From NCBI GenBank assembly GCA_910579275.1, contig CAJTTO010000039.1:1-42696 (forward strand): 42,696 nucleotides of DNA, written 5' to 3'. Shown here in pieces: positions 1 through 8,933 of this stretch. A program made the position numbers and the translations under genes. This DNA comes from an uncultured Lachnospiraceae bacterium. Lineage in GTDB: Bacteria > Bacillota > Clostridia > Lachnospirales > Lachnospiraceae. The first letter of the stretch is position 1. Every line of letters begins with the position of its first letter. A model generated the notes under the pieces. The model was not told where the DNA came from. It did no database searches and saw only the letters and a list, made by a program, of their open reading frames with translations.

Positions 1-2
1 AT

Positions 3-53
3 GTTATTTCACGGACTTTGCAGCCAGTGCAAAGTCCTGGGCTGAACTGTTAC
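3..53 (-). repeat. Dispersed hairpin-forming repeat, copy 1
   Basis: This 51-base stretch is the reverse complement of 42627-42677, with 46 of 51 positions identical by hand count. Its core is a perfect 10-base-pair hairpin (13-22 pairing with 28-37, GGACTTTGCA with TGCAAAGTCC) around a 5-base loop. The stem is unchanged between copies while three of the five differences fall in the loop. It could be a dispersed repeat, a small structured RNA or a terminator; no long T-run follows on either strand. Confidence 0.7.
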
Positions 54-99
54 ATGAATTCATTAAGATTTTCTGAAATGATTGTGTTTTGAAATGTTT

Positions 100-108
100 T
101 GTTATAAT
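100..108 (+). promoter_or_regulatory. Extended -10 promoter for the peptidase operon
   Basis: TATAAT at 103-108 is preceded by TG at 100-101, giving an extended -10 element. No good -35 box lies at the usual distance (TTGTGT at 82-87 is 15 bases away). It would give a leader of roughly 120 bases before the metallopeptidase start. Confidence 0.45.
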
Positions 109-236
109 ATAAATATATCTGTGAAAATAGGTGCGGCAGAAGAACACACGGCACCGGACGGGAACAGATAGTGTATTGCATGGAAAATTCAAAAATCACA
201 TATATTGAATCATATTAAGCTGAGAGGTTGACAGAG

Positions 237-2384
237 ATGAAAAAGAAAATAATAGCACTGTTTATGGCAGTGATTTTGACCCTGCAGTTAGCGGGCTGTG
301 ATGCGGGGGACGACAAGGGCAATGCGATAGCGGAGAGTGACGGGAAGACCAGCATCAAGGATCTTTTTCACGATTCTGTGAAAGAGGACAATGGGAAACA
401 GCGTGAGACGGACGCGGAAACTGCCGGTGAACAGGACAGCAGCGCAGATATGACTGAAGACACAGATACAGATGATGACGAGGATGTCAGGTATCAGGAT
501 GATTACTATGAATTTGTAAACAAAAATCTCCTTTCCAAGATAGAGCTTGCCGCGACGGATGCACATTGGGACTGGTTCGGGGAACTCAACGCTGTCGTGA
601 GCAATGAGATGGAAAGCATTACCGAGGAGCTGGCGAATGACGGGAAAACTTATGAAAAAGGAACCTCCGAGCAAAAAATAAAAGACATGTACGAGTGCGT
701 TACAGACATGGAAAACCGCAACGAAACCGGTCTCGGACCGCTGAAACCGCACATGGACAGCATCAGGAATGCGTCTAGCATTGATGAGTATGTGGATGCG
801 CTCGCACATTTGAGCGGGGAGTTTGGCTTCAGCAGTATTGTCGGCGGATACAGCATTATGCAGGACAAGGCGGATTCCAGCCAGTATTCCGTGTATATGA
901 TGTATGCGGACACACTCATCGGCAAGGAATATATCGAGGGTGAGAACACACAGGAATACGTGGATTTATATCTGGACTATATCAATGACATGTTTATGGA
1001 GTTCGGGATGACGGCACAGGAGGCGGCGGTGAGTACGGATTCAGTCGAAGGACTGCTGCGCGATATCTGTTCCTCAACCTTGACGACAGAGCAGTTATAT
1101 GACCCGTCACTGACATACAATGTGTACACGCAGCAGGATTTGCAGAAGCTGTACACCAATGTCGATGTGCCCAAGATGCTCAAGACGCTCCGCGTAAATG
1201 GTCAGGACAAATATATTGTCATGGATGTGGAACAGGCAAAGAAAATCAATTCGCTCCTTGTCGAGGAGAATCTGCAGGCGCTGAAAGACTACTCGACTTT
1301 TGTAATGCTCAATGACACGGCAAAGTATGCGAATGCCAACTATGCCAAACTGAGTGACGACATGCAGAATGCGCTGTATGGCATTACAGAGAGCTGGGGC
1401 GATGAAAAAACATGGAAGCGGCTGACGCAGGAATTGCTGCCATGGGAATTCGGCATGATTTATGTAAAAGATCATTTCTCCGCCAAGGATAAAGAGGACG
1501 TGGAGAAAATGATTGAACAGATTCTGGAGGAGTACGAGACCATTATCAACAGGCAGGAGTGGATGAGCGAGGCGACTAAGAAGAAAGCAGTCAGGAAGCT
1601 GGAAACCATGCAGGTCAAAATCGGGTATCCTGACAAATGGCCGGCAGAACGCGACATGATGCAGGTGACACCGATATCGGAGGGCGGAAGCCTTCTGTCC
1701 AATCTTTTAGTCAGCATGCAGGTATCAATTGACGACAGCCTCAGTAAGCTGGGAACGAAGGTTGACAGGGCAGAGTGGGATGTCACACCGCAGACAATCA
1801 ATGCGATGTATGATCCGCTCAACAACGAGATTGTATTTCCTGCGGCGATTTTGCAGGCGCCGTTTTATGACAGAAACAACAGCTACGGAGCCAACATGGG
1901 AGGAATTGGCTTTGTGATTGCACACGAAGTCAGCCACGCTTTTGACTCGACCGGAGCGCTGTATGATGAATATGGAAACTACAATGTGTGGTGGACGGAA
2001 AAAGAGATGGACGAATACAAGAAAATGTCGCAGTCCATTATTGATTATTACAACAATTACGAGATGATGGGCGTCAAGGTAAACGGAGAGCTTACCCTGA
2101 TGGAAAATATTGCAGACCTAGGCGCAATGACATGCATCACATCCATTATCGGTGAAGACGCAGCCGCGCTTGACGAAGCGTTCGGGCAGATGACATACAA
2201 CTGGGCAAGCGAGGACACGGCAAGCTTTATGATGTATCTGCTCAATACGGATACACATTCGCCGAACAAGGTCCGCGTCAATGCGGTTCTGAGTTCATGT
2301 GATGCGTTCTACAGGATATATGACATCAAGGAAAGCGATGGAATGTATGTTGCACCGGAAAAGCGGGTCGGAATCTGGAAATAA
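237..2384 (+). CDS. M13-family zinc metallopeptidase, lipoprotein
   Basis: A neprilysin/PepO-type endopeptidase of 715 residues that should cut peptides at the outer face of the membrane. The zinc motif HEVSH lies at residues 563-567, and the third zinc ligand is the Glu of ENIADLG at 623. The upstream NAMYDPLNNEIVFPAA segment and the C-terminal MYVAPEKRVGIW segment are family hallmarks. The N-terminus is a signal peptide ending in the lipobox LAGC (Cys21), followed by an acidic linker rich in Asp and Glu. I chose ATG 237 because GAGAGG at 222-227 is well spaced from it and the signal peptide starts MKKK; a TTG nine bases upstream is possible. First gene of a likely four-gene operon. Confidence 0.93.
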   Translation: MKKKIIALFMAVILTLQLAGCDAGDDKGNAIAESDGKTSIKDLFHDSVKEDNGKQRETDAETAGEQDSSADMTEDTDTDDDEDVRYQDDYYEFVNKNLLSKIELAATDAHWDWFGELNAVVSNEMESITEELANDGKTYEKGTSEQKIKDMYECVTDMENRNETGLGPLKPHMDSIRNASSIDEYVDALAHLSGEFGFSSIVGGYSIMQDKADSSQYSVYMMYADTLIGKEYIEGENTQEYVDLYLDYINDMFMEFGMTAQEAAVSTDSVEGLLRDICSSTLTTEQLYDPSLTYNVYTQQDLQKLYTNVDVPKMLKTLRVNGQDKYIVMDVEQAKKINSLLVEENLQALKDYSTFVMLNDTAKYANANYAKLSDDMQNALYGITESWGDEKTWKRLTQELLPWEFGMIYVKDHFSAKDKEDVEKMIEQILEEYETIINRQEWMSEATKKKAVRKLETMQVKIGYPDKWPAERDMMQVTPISEGGSLLSNLLVSMQVSIDDSLSKLGTKVDRAEWDVTPQTINAMYDPLNNEIVFPAAILQAPFYDRNNSYGANMGGIGFVIAHEVSHAFDSTGALYDEYGNYNVWWTEKEMDEYKKMSQSIIDYYNNYEMMGVKVNGELTLMENIADLGAMTCITSIIGEDAAALDEAFGQMTYNWASEDTASFMMYLLNTDTHSPNKVRVNAVLSSCDAFYRIYDIKESDGMYVAPEKRVGIWK

Positions 2385-2408
2385 GTTTTGGGATGAAAGG
2401 GAAAGGAT

Positions 2409-3317
2409 ATGAAGCGAACGAAAGAATTGGCGGTCAAAGTAACAGGGGCATTTCTGGCGGCAGTTATAGCCGCAGCTTCAGCGCCGGCAGCTGGATTTGG
2501 CCAGCCAGTGTCAAAAGTGTATGCAGTTGAGTTTACGGTTACAGAGAGCAAGGCAGTACTTTACAGCAATGAAAATGCCAAAGTTTATCAGCAGCCGGAT
2601 ATCAATTCCGGCGTTGTGACTGTTCTGGCAAAGGATATGCCTGTCAATGTGACAGGAATCACATCAAACGGATGGTTCCGGGTGTCGATAAACGGTACAT
2701 ACTATATACCGGGGGACGGTCTTGTGTCAAAGAACGCCGGAACCAATGCCGTGGTGGCGGGAAATGACATCACAAGCCTTACGAAGGGGACATTTTCCTT
2801 TTTCAAGAATCCGCAGTTGAGTGATTTTGAAAAGAGTGATGTGCAGGATATGGATGAGAATACATATATCAAGTACCTCGACTCCTTTCTGATGGGTTAT
2901 GCCATGCTCGACAACTGCATTATGCAGGACAGCGGAAAGTTCCTCAAGGAAGTGTACGAGAGTGAGGCTAAGGTTGACCAGAAGGTGGCGGCAATGACCA
3001 TGCAGGCGTACCTAATCAATTACAGAAATAATTATCTCAGTGACAGTCTGGCGGGACCGTTTCGCAACGACAAGGATTTGAAGCTGGCACTCAACAGGGC
3101 AATCCGCTATAACATAGCAAAATTTGGGGCAGTCTATAAGAATTCCAGTGTCGGAAGTGACGACAGCAAGATAAAAAAGGTGATGGAAAATGTTGTGAAT
3201 GAAATGAAAGCAGAACAGGGCGTGTCGTTTACCTGCCGCATGGAATACGGAAATTACAAGACAAGTGATGGCAGCGAAGGAAAAGGATGGATTATCGAAT
3301 TTACAAAAAAGGATTGA
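2409..3317 (+). CDS. Secreted protein with bacterial SH3-like domain
   Basis: 302 residues with a signal peptide (MKRTKELAVKVTGAFLAAV, then an Ala-rich segment to about residue 38). Residues about 45-110 look like a bacterial SH3 domain (YSNENAKVYQQPD... ITSNGWFRVSINGTYYIPGDGL), a fold usually used to bind peptidoglycan peptides. The remaining 190 residues match nothing I can name. An AAAGGGAAAGG binding site precedes ATG 2409. The gene is 24 bases after the metallopeptidase and 3 bases before the next gene, so it is probably co-transcribed. A cell-wall or envelope role is inferred. Confidence 0.8.
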   Translation: MKRTKELAVKVTGAFLAAVIAAASAPAAGFGQPVSKVYAVEFTVTESKAVLYSNENAKVYQQPDINSGVVTVLAKDMPVNVTGITSNGWFRVSINGTYYIPGDGLVSKNAGTNAVVAGNDITSLTKGTFSFFKNPQLSDFEKSDVQDMDENTYIKYLDSFLMGYAMLDNCIMQDSGKFLKEVYESEAKVDQKVAAMTMQAYLINYRNNYLSDSLAGPFRNDKDLKLALNRAIRYNIAKFGAVYKNSSVGSDDSKIKKVMENVVNEMKAEQGVSFTCRMEYGNYKTSDGSEGKGWIIEFTKKD

Positions 3318-3320
3318 GCA

Positions 3321-4100
3321 ATGGACAAAGATAAACATATTGTGATTGCGGACAGCGAAGGATATTTTTACTGCAGGGCAGTGGACAGTGTCCTGAATTA
3401 TAAGAGGGAACAGCAGGTATGCGGGCGCGGCTGCCCGTGCTGCACCGGACAGCAGGATGATGCGGCGGGGCAGTTTGTGTGCTGTTATCGTGATGAAGGG
3501 ATGGAGGAAAAACCAGCCCTTTTTCCGTTTGTCACGGGGCTTGACAAGGAACTTTACAGGGCGTATGCATATGCGGCAAAAGCGCATGCAGGCCAGTACC
3601 GCAAAAAAACGAAAATACCATATTTTACGCATATTATCACGACGATGAATTATGCCATGGAGCTGACGCAGGATATCGAAGTGCTTCAGGCTGCAATTCT
3701 GCATGACACCGTGGAGGATACATGGGTTACTTTTGACGATTTGCGCAGTGCGTTTGGAGACAGGGTGGTGACGCTGGTTGCGGCAGAGACGGAAAATAAA
3801 CGGCCGGATCTGCCGGCATCCGAGACATGGGAGATTCGGAAAAGGGAAACAGTGGAACATCTCAACAGCAAGTCCATGGATGCAAAGATTGTTGTGCTTG
3901 CGGACAAGACGGCAAATCTGGAGTCGATCGCAAAAGAGCAGAAGTATCTGGGGGAACGAGTCTGGGACAAATTTAACCAGACGGATAAGAAAAAGCACGA
4001 GTGGTATTTTAAGGCAATTCGCGAGCAGCTCACGGAATTAAATGACACAAATGTCATAAAAGCGTATGACAGGTATCTGGAAATACTGTTCCGCGGCTGA
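3321..4100 (+). CDS. HD-domain phosphohydrolase, SpoT/MESH1-like
   Basis: 259 residues. The HD fold starts near residue 74, and the metal and catalytic residues of the (p)ppGpp hydrolase class are present: H104 (PYFTH), H128-D129, E132-D133 (LHDTVEDT), D195 and N199 (LADKTAN). There is no synthetase or regulatory domain, so this is a small stand-alone alarmone hydrolase or a related nucleotide phosphohydrolase. The first 70 residues are an unfamiliar Cys-rich segment (C34, C38, C40, C41, C54, C55) that might bind a metal. It starts 3 bases after the preceding stop, which suggests translational coupling. Substrate is inferred from the family. Confidence 0.8.
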   Translation: MDKDKHIVIADSEGYFYCRAVDSVLNYKREQQVCGRGCPCCTGQQDDAAGQFVCCYRDEGMEEKPALFPFVTGLDKELYRAYAYAAKAHAGQYRKKTKIPYFTHIITTMNYAMELTQDIEVLQAAILHDTVEDTWVTFDDLRSAFGDRVVTLVAAETENKRPDLPASETWEIRKRETVEHLNSKSMDAKIVVLADKTANLESIAKEQKYLGERVWDKFNQTDKKKHEWYFKAIREQLTELNDTNVIKAYDRYLEILFRG

Positions 4101-4134
4101 AAGAAATCTGACAGGAGAAGGGTGGCGTTTACAT

Positions 4135-5334
4135 ATGGGTGAGGCAGTCGTGACACTCAAAAAAGGAGAGGGAAGGAGCCTGAAAGCGGGAGGACTCTGG
4201 ATTTATGACAATGAGATTGATACCATTATGGGCACGTTCCAGAATGGGGATATTGTGGTAGTCCATGATTTTGACGGATTTATGATGGGGCGCGGTTTTA
4301 TAAACCAGAATTCAAAAATTCGGATTCGCATGATGACGCGCGACAAAAACCAGCAGATTGACAGGGCGTTCCTGAAAATGCGTGTGCGGGACGCGTGGGA
4401 ATACCGCAAAAAGACAGTAGATACGTCCAGCTGCCGCATCATATTCGGGGAAGCGGATTTTCTGCCGGGCATCGTGATAGACAAGTTTTCGGACGTGCTG
4501 GTCGTGGAGTCGCTCGCCCTTGGCATTGACAGGATGAAAACGGATATTGTCGAATGCCTGCGTGAAGTTCTATCCGATGACGGAATACCCATAAGGGGCG
4601 TATATGAGCGAAGTGACGCGAAGGTAAGGCTTCAGGAAGGCATGGAGCGGCAGAAAGGATTTATCGGCGCGGCGTTTGACACCAATGTCGAGATTCTGGA
4701 AAACGGGGTCAGATATCTTGTCGATGTGCGTGACGGGCAAAAGACAGGCTTTTTTCTGGATCAGAAATACAACCGGCTTGCGATACAGAAGCTGTGCAGG
4801 AATGCAAAGGTGCTTGACTGTTTCACCCACACGGGATCATTTGCACTAAATGCAGGTGCTGCGGGTGCGTCCAGTGTACTTGGCGTGGACGCATCGGAAC
4901 TGGCAGTGGAGCAGGCAAATAAAAATGCGAGGCTGAATCAGCTTCAGGATGTGGTACGGTTTCAGTGCGCGGATGTGTTTGACCTTTTGCCGCGTCTTGA
5001 GGAGGCAGGAGAACAGTACGATGTCGTAATCCTTGACCCGCCCGCATTCACGAAGTCGAGAAATTCCGTGAAAAATGCCGTAAAAGGGTATCGCGAGATT
5101 AATATGAGAGGGATGAAGCTTGTGAAGGACGGCGGATTTCTGGCGACTTGTTCCTGCTCGCATTTTATGGACTACGCACTTTTTACGCAGACGATCGCGC
5201 AGGCAGCAAAGAGCGTCCACTGTAGGTTAAGGCAGGTAGAATTCCGGACACAGTCGGCAGACCATCCGATTTTGTGGGATGCCAACGAGTCCTATTACTT
5301 GAAATTTTATATTTTTCAAGTGCGCAGGACATGA
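4135..5334 (+). CDS. Class I SAM-dependent rRNA methyltransferase (RlmI-like, PUA + Rossmann)
   Basis: About 399 residues, the usual RlmI/YccW length. The N-terminus (KGEGRSLKAGGLWIYDNEI) is the PUA-like RNA-binding start of the family. The SAM-binding motif is LDCFTHTGSFALNAG, followed by GVDAS, and the methyltransferase motif IV is ILDPPAFTKSR. Predicted role is 5-methylcytosine formation in 23S rRNA. The frame stays open to 4066, overlapping the HD gene, but ATG 4135 gives the family's normal N-terminus and has purine-rich AGGAGAAGGGTGG ahead of it. It closes the operon that begins at 237; I see no clear terminator after it. Confidence 0.9.
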   Translation: MGEAVVTLKKGEGRSLKAGGLWIYDNEIDTIMGTFQNGDIVVVHDFDGFMMGRGFINQNSKIRIRMMTRDKNQQIDRAFLKMRVRDAWEYRKKTVDTSSCRIIFGEADFLPGIVIDKFSDVLVVESLALGIDRMKTDIVECLREVLSDDGIPIRGVYERSDAKVRLQEGMERQKGFIGAAFDTNVEILENGVRYLVDVRDGQKTGFFLDQKYNRLAIQKLCRNAKVLDCFTHTGSFALNAGAAGASSVLGVDASELAVEQANKNARLNQLQDVVRFQCADVFDLLPRLEEAGEQYDVVILDPPAFTKSRNSVKNAVKGYREINMRGMKLVKDGGFLATCSCSHFMDYALFTQTIAQAAKSVHCRLRQVEFRTQSADHPILWDANESYYLKFYIFQVRRT

Positions 5335-5394
5335 CAAATGTGATAAAACGACAGGGTAAATCATAACAAAGTATTAAAATTATATAAAAAATTT

Positions 5395-5435
5395 TGTCAA
5401 CATATGTTGACATTCTGCGAAAAATGGTATATCAT
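5395..5435 (+). promoter_or_regulatory. Sigma-A promoter overlapped by a perfect palindromic operator
   Basis: TTGACA (5407-5412), a 17-base spacer and TATCAT (5430-5435) form a strong promoter. The -35 box is the right arm of a perfect 18-base palindrome, TGTCAACATATGTTGACA (5395-5412). A dimeric regulator binding there would block RNA polymerase, so repression is the simplest reading. It would drive the small membrane protein at 5594 through a leader of about 150 bases. Confidence 0.7.
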
Positions 5436-5502
5436 AGCAATTGTGCATTGGTTGTATGCCATGTTGCATGGGACATGACAAGTATTCTGTAGGAGAGGGT
5501 CA

Positions 5503-5559
5503 ATGTTATTTGCGGCGTATAGGTGGATAAAATTGATTGCACACAACATATGTTTTTAA
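5503..5559 (+). CDS. Possible 18-codon leader peptide
   Basis: AGGAGAGG at 5491-5498 precedes ATG 5503, which opens 18 codons (MLFAAYRWIKLIAHNICF) ending at TAA 5557-5559, within the leader between the promoter and the membrane-protein gene. The binding site is good, but length alone gives no statistical support. It could be a regulatory leader peptide or chance. Confidence 0.25.
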   Translation: MLFAAYRWIKLIAHNICF

Positions 5560-5593
5560 AATAAAAACGATTTATTACTAGGAGGTAAAAAAA

Positions 5594-6082
5594 ATGGATG
5601 AAGTAGCAATTTTGGCAGCTCTTGGCGCTTATCTGGTTTTGGTGTTAGTTATTTGCGTTGTATGTTATGTTGTATCGTCTCTGGCACATATGAAGGCGCT
5701 TAAAGCGATGGGTTATGACAAGGCATGGATGGCATGGATACCGTTTGCACAGTGGTATGCATGTGCGGACGCGGCGACAGCAGGAAAGCAGGATAACGTA
5801 ACGCTTTTCGGATCATTTTCTGTTCCGGTATCACTTTACAAGTTCTGGTGGGCATTGTGGCTTGTTCTTCAGGTACTCAGCCAGTTTTTACTTGGTAGCA
5901 TCCTTGGTCTTTTAGCTACAGTGGTACAGATTATTTTCCTTGGAAACAGCTATGTAAAGATGTACGCAGCGCTTGACGGTACAGATGAGAAGGATCAGCA
6001 GGTTATCGGATACATTTCAGGTTTCCTTGTAATCATTGCAGTATTCAAGTTCCTTTTTGGCAATTACAAGGCAAGAAAATAA
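5594..6082 (+). CDS. Small multi-pass membrane protein, function unknown
   Basis: 162 residues, mostly hydrophobic, with about four membrane segments: residues 5-28, about 75-100, about 102-122 and about 137-155. A short loop between helices one and two (KALKAMGYDKAWMAWIPFAQWYACADA) is a pattern I associate with uncharacterised clostridial membrane proteins. GGAGGT at 5581-5586 precedes the start. It has its own promoter with a palindromic operator and a downstream terminator, so it is a single-gene unit. Function not recognised. Confidence 0.8.
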   Translation: MDEVAILAALGAYLVLVLVICVVCYVVSSLAHMKALKAMGYDKAWMAWIPFAQWYACADAATAGKQDNVTLFGSFSVPVSLYKFWWALWLVLQVLSQFLLGSILGLLATVVQIIFLGNSYVKMYAALDGTDEKDQQVIGYISGFLVIIAVFKFLFGNYKARK

Positions 6083-6100
6083 TATCGTATAGAATTATGC

Positions 6101-6131
6101 GGAGCAGTCATCAAAGACTGTTCCGTTTTTT
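6101..6131 (+). terminator. Rho-independent terminator
   Basis: GGAGCAGTC (6101-6109) pairs with GACTGTTCC (6116-6124) with one G-U pair, followed by GTTTTTT. It ends the single-gene unit of the membrane protein at 5594-6082. Confidence 0.85.
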
Positions 6132-6212
6132 CAGTTACCGGAAAATGCTGAACGGAATTTTTTAGGCAGAGTGCATCCGGTATTCGCAGATGCATTCAGA
6201 ATGGAGGTTTTT

Positions 6213-7658
6213 ATGGGGAAAGCGGATACGTCAGACAGCAATTTGAAAACATGCCCTTATGTGGCAAAGTGTGGCGCCTGTCATATTGGAGAAAAAAGCT
6301 ATGCGGAAGAACTGGCACAAAAGAAAGAGCTGGTTGTCGCGCATATCGGAAAATATTGCGGAAAAATCAATGATGTGGCAGGGATGTATTATCCATATCA
6401 TTATCGAAATAAAGTGCATGCAGTATTCGGCAGGATAAAGGATGAGGTGGTTGCAGGAACATATGCGGAGGGAACGCACACAATTATACCGGTCAGTGAC
6501 TGTTTGATAGAGGATACGCAGGCATCGGCAATTATCAGGACCGTGACGGAACTGATCCAATCCTTTAAACTGTGGGTGTACAATGAGGATACCGGAAGGG
6601 GGCTGATGCGCCATATCCTTGTGCGCAAAGGTTCGTCCACAAAGCAGATTATGGTAGTGCTGGTCACGGCCGCGCTGGAGTTCCCGCACAAAAATAATTT
6701 TGTTGCGGAGCTTCGCCGGCGTCATCCTGAAATTACGACGATTGTGCAGAATATCAACGATAATCAGACGACAATGGTACTTGGTGACAGGGAAAAGACG
6801 CTATTTGGACAAGGCTATATTGAAGATGTGCTGTTGGGACTGCGTTTCCGCATATCACCATCATCGTTTTATCAGGTCAACACGGCACAGACACAGGTAT
6901 TGTACAAAAAAGCGATTCAGGCAGCAGGTCTTACGGGGAAAGAGCGTGTGATTGACGCTTACTGCGGAATCGGAACAATCGGGATGTGCATGAGTTCCAA
7001 GGCAGGGCATGTGACAGGAATTGAACTGAACGCACAGGCTGTGAAGGACGCAAAGGCAAATGCCAAAAGAAATGGCATTAACAATATTCGTTTTATTGCG
7101 GCAGATGCCACAGAATACATGACACATATGTCACAAAATGGGGAAAGGGCAGATGTAATCATCATGGATCCGCCAAGAAGCGGGAGTACCGAAGCATTTG
7201 TCAAGTCGGCCGTCTCATTAAAACCGTCTCGAATCGTATATGTATCGTGCAATCCCGAGACACTCGGCAGGGACTTGGCATGGTTTGCCAGAGAAGGATA
7301 TCGCGCACAGGAGGCATGGCCGGTTGACATGTTTGGGTTTACGGGGCATGTCGAAAGTATCGTGTTGCTTTCAAAACTTCATACAAAACAGAATATAGAA
7401 GTGGAATTGGAAATGAGCGAGATGGACTTGACGGCTGCGGAGAGTAAAGCAACCTATGAAGAAATCAAGGATTATGTACTGAAGCATATAGGATTGAAAG
7501 TCAGTAGCTTATATATTGCACAGGTAAAGGAGAAATGTGGGATTATTGAGAGGGTGAATTATAATCAGCCGAAATCAGAAAATTCCAGACAGCCGAAATG
7601 CCCGCCAGAGAAAGAAGTGGTTATAAGGGAAGCGTTGAAACATTTTCGGATGATTTGA
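6213..7658 (+). CDS. rlmD: 23S rRNA (uracil-C5)-methyltransferase, RlmD/TrmA family
   Basis: 481 residues from ATG 6213, chosen because GGAGG lies five bases ahead; the frame is open from 6171. The N-terminal iron-sulfur cysteines are C14, C20 and C23 (CPYVAKCGAC), with a fourth probably in VSDCLIED. The SAM motif is VIDAYCGIGTIGM, motif IV is IIMDPPRSGS, and the catalytic cysteine is in VYVSCNPETLGRD. There is no separate TRAM domain. After the catalytic domain comes an extra tail of about 95 residues (TYEEIKDYVLKHIGLKVSSLYIAQVKEKCGI ...), a small helical module that I recall from clostridial members of the family. It sits at the left edge of the accessory island. Confidence 0.92.
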   Translation: MGKADTSDSNLKTCPYVAKCGACHIGEKSYAEELAQKKELVVAHIGKYCGKINDVAGMYYPYHYRNKVHAVFGRIKDEVVAGTYAEGTHTIIPVSDCLIEDTQASAIIRTVTELIQSFKLWVYNEDTGRGLMRHILVRKGSSTKQIMVVLVTAALEFPHKNNFVAELRRRHPEITTIVQNINDNQTTMVLGDREKTLFGQGYIEDVLLGLRFRISPSSFYQVNTAQTQVLYKKAIQAAGLTGKERVIDAYCGIGTIGMCMSSKAGHVTGIELNAQAVKDAKANAKRNGINNIRFIAADATEYMTHMSQNGERADVIIMDPPRSGSTEAFVKSAVSLKPSRIVYVSCNPETLGRDLAWFAREGYRAQEAWPVDMFGFTGHVESIVLLSKLHTKQNIEVELEMSEMDLTAAESKATYEEIKDYVLKHIGLKVSSLYIAQVKEKCGIIERVNYNQPKSENSRQPKCPPEKEVVIREALKHFRMI

Positions 7659-7742
7659 TAATATTTTAGAAATAGTGAAACATTTTTTGAATGACACATT
7701 GTGCTAACATTATTTTTAGCTAAACAAGAAAGGAACGGATTT

Positions 7743-8933
7743 ATGTGGTTAGATAAAGAATCTCAAATTGATTTATTAGCATATAGTCCTTTTGCAGAAT
7801 TAATTACAAATATAACAGCAAATGAACGATTAAACCCATTAACTATTGGTTTGTTTGGTCGATGGGGTGCCGGGAAGTCTACATTATTAAAATTAGTTGA
7901 AAAAAATATCGAAGAAAGAGACGAAACAAAGAAAAAATTTGTCTGCATATCATTAAATTCTTGGGTGTTTGAAGGGTATGATGATGCTAAAAGTGCGATT
8001 ATGGAAAGCTTGCTTCGAACTCTTATGGATAATCAGCCTGCTTTTGAAGGACTTAAGGATGAAATAAGGAGTTTGATTGGAAGAATTAACTTTATGAAAT
8101 TAGGGGCAACAGCAATAAAACATGGAATGCCTTTAGTAATGAGCGCAATAAATCCGACGACAGCTACACTTACTATGGCACAATATTTTTCAAAAGCAAA
8201 AAGAAAAGAAATTTTAGATGATATAAAACAAGTCTGGAGTAAGAAAGAAGTCGAGGAAGATAAGGATACTACTGTTGAAAATATTCGGCTTTTTAGAAAA
8301 GAATTCAGTGATTTGATTGATAAATCAAAAATAGATAATCTGATTGTCATGATAGATGATTTGGATAGATGTACGCCTGAACGTGTAATAGAAACACTGG
8401 AAGCTGTAAAATTATTTTTATCTGTTCCTAAAACGACATTTATAATAGCGATAGATAATCAAGTTATGAAATATTCTATTGAAAACAAATACCCTAAAAT
8501 CACAGAGGACTCAGAAGATTTTTCAGATAGTTATATTGAAAAGATTATTCAGTTACCGATAAGTATACCAGAGTTATCGGAAACAGATATAAAAAATTAT
8601 TTGCTATTGTTAATATGTGAACTTTTTTTGTCCAAAGGAGTTCCTTCAACAAAAGAAAATCAATTGGATATTCTTTTGGCTAAAGTTAAAGAAACCAATG
8701 TTCAATTTGGAGTAGGTTTCCATCCGCAAAATGCAGGAAAAGTGAGTTTTGGGAAAGCATCATTCTTAAGAGGTTTATCATGTACAAAGTATGTTGGAGA
8801 AGTTGGATTAGATTTTTCCAAGGAATTTCTGTGTTACAAAGACAGACAGATGGAAAATTTTAATTATATATGCCAAGTTTCTAGAGATAAAATCATGTCA
8901 GTTCACTGCCGTATGGCAGAAGGAGATATATAG
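7743..8933 (+). pseudogene. QatA (KAP NTPase)-QatD (TatD) deletion fusion, remnant of a Qat defence locus
   Basis: The first 320 or so residues are a KAP-family P-loop NTPase: Walker A GRWGAGKST at residues 39-47, and Walker B VMIDDLDRC with PERVIETLEAVKLFL. Near base 8700 the frame runs without a break into the middle of a TatD-type nuclease (FHPQNAGK, then YVGEVGLDFSKEF, then SVHCRMAE). KAP ATPase and TatD nuclease are the first and last genes of the four-gene Qat anti-phage system (QatA-B-C-D). The simplest reading is a deletion that removed the end of qatA, all of qatB and qatC (the QueC-like gene), and the start of qatD with its metal-binding HxH motif. The frame ends early at 8933 by a frameshift. 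AT-rich compared with flanking housekeeping genes. Confidence 0.75.

Noticed and set aside
3012..3998. 328-codon minus-strand frame
   Set aside because: Overlaps two well-supported plus-strand genes; no recognisable domain or binding site.
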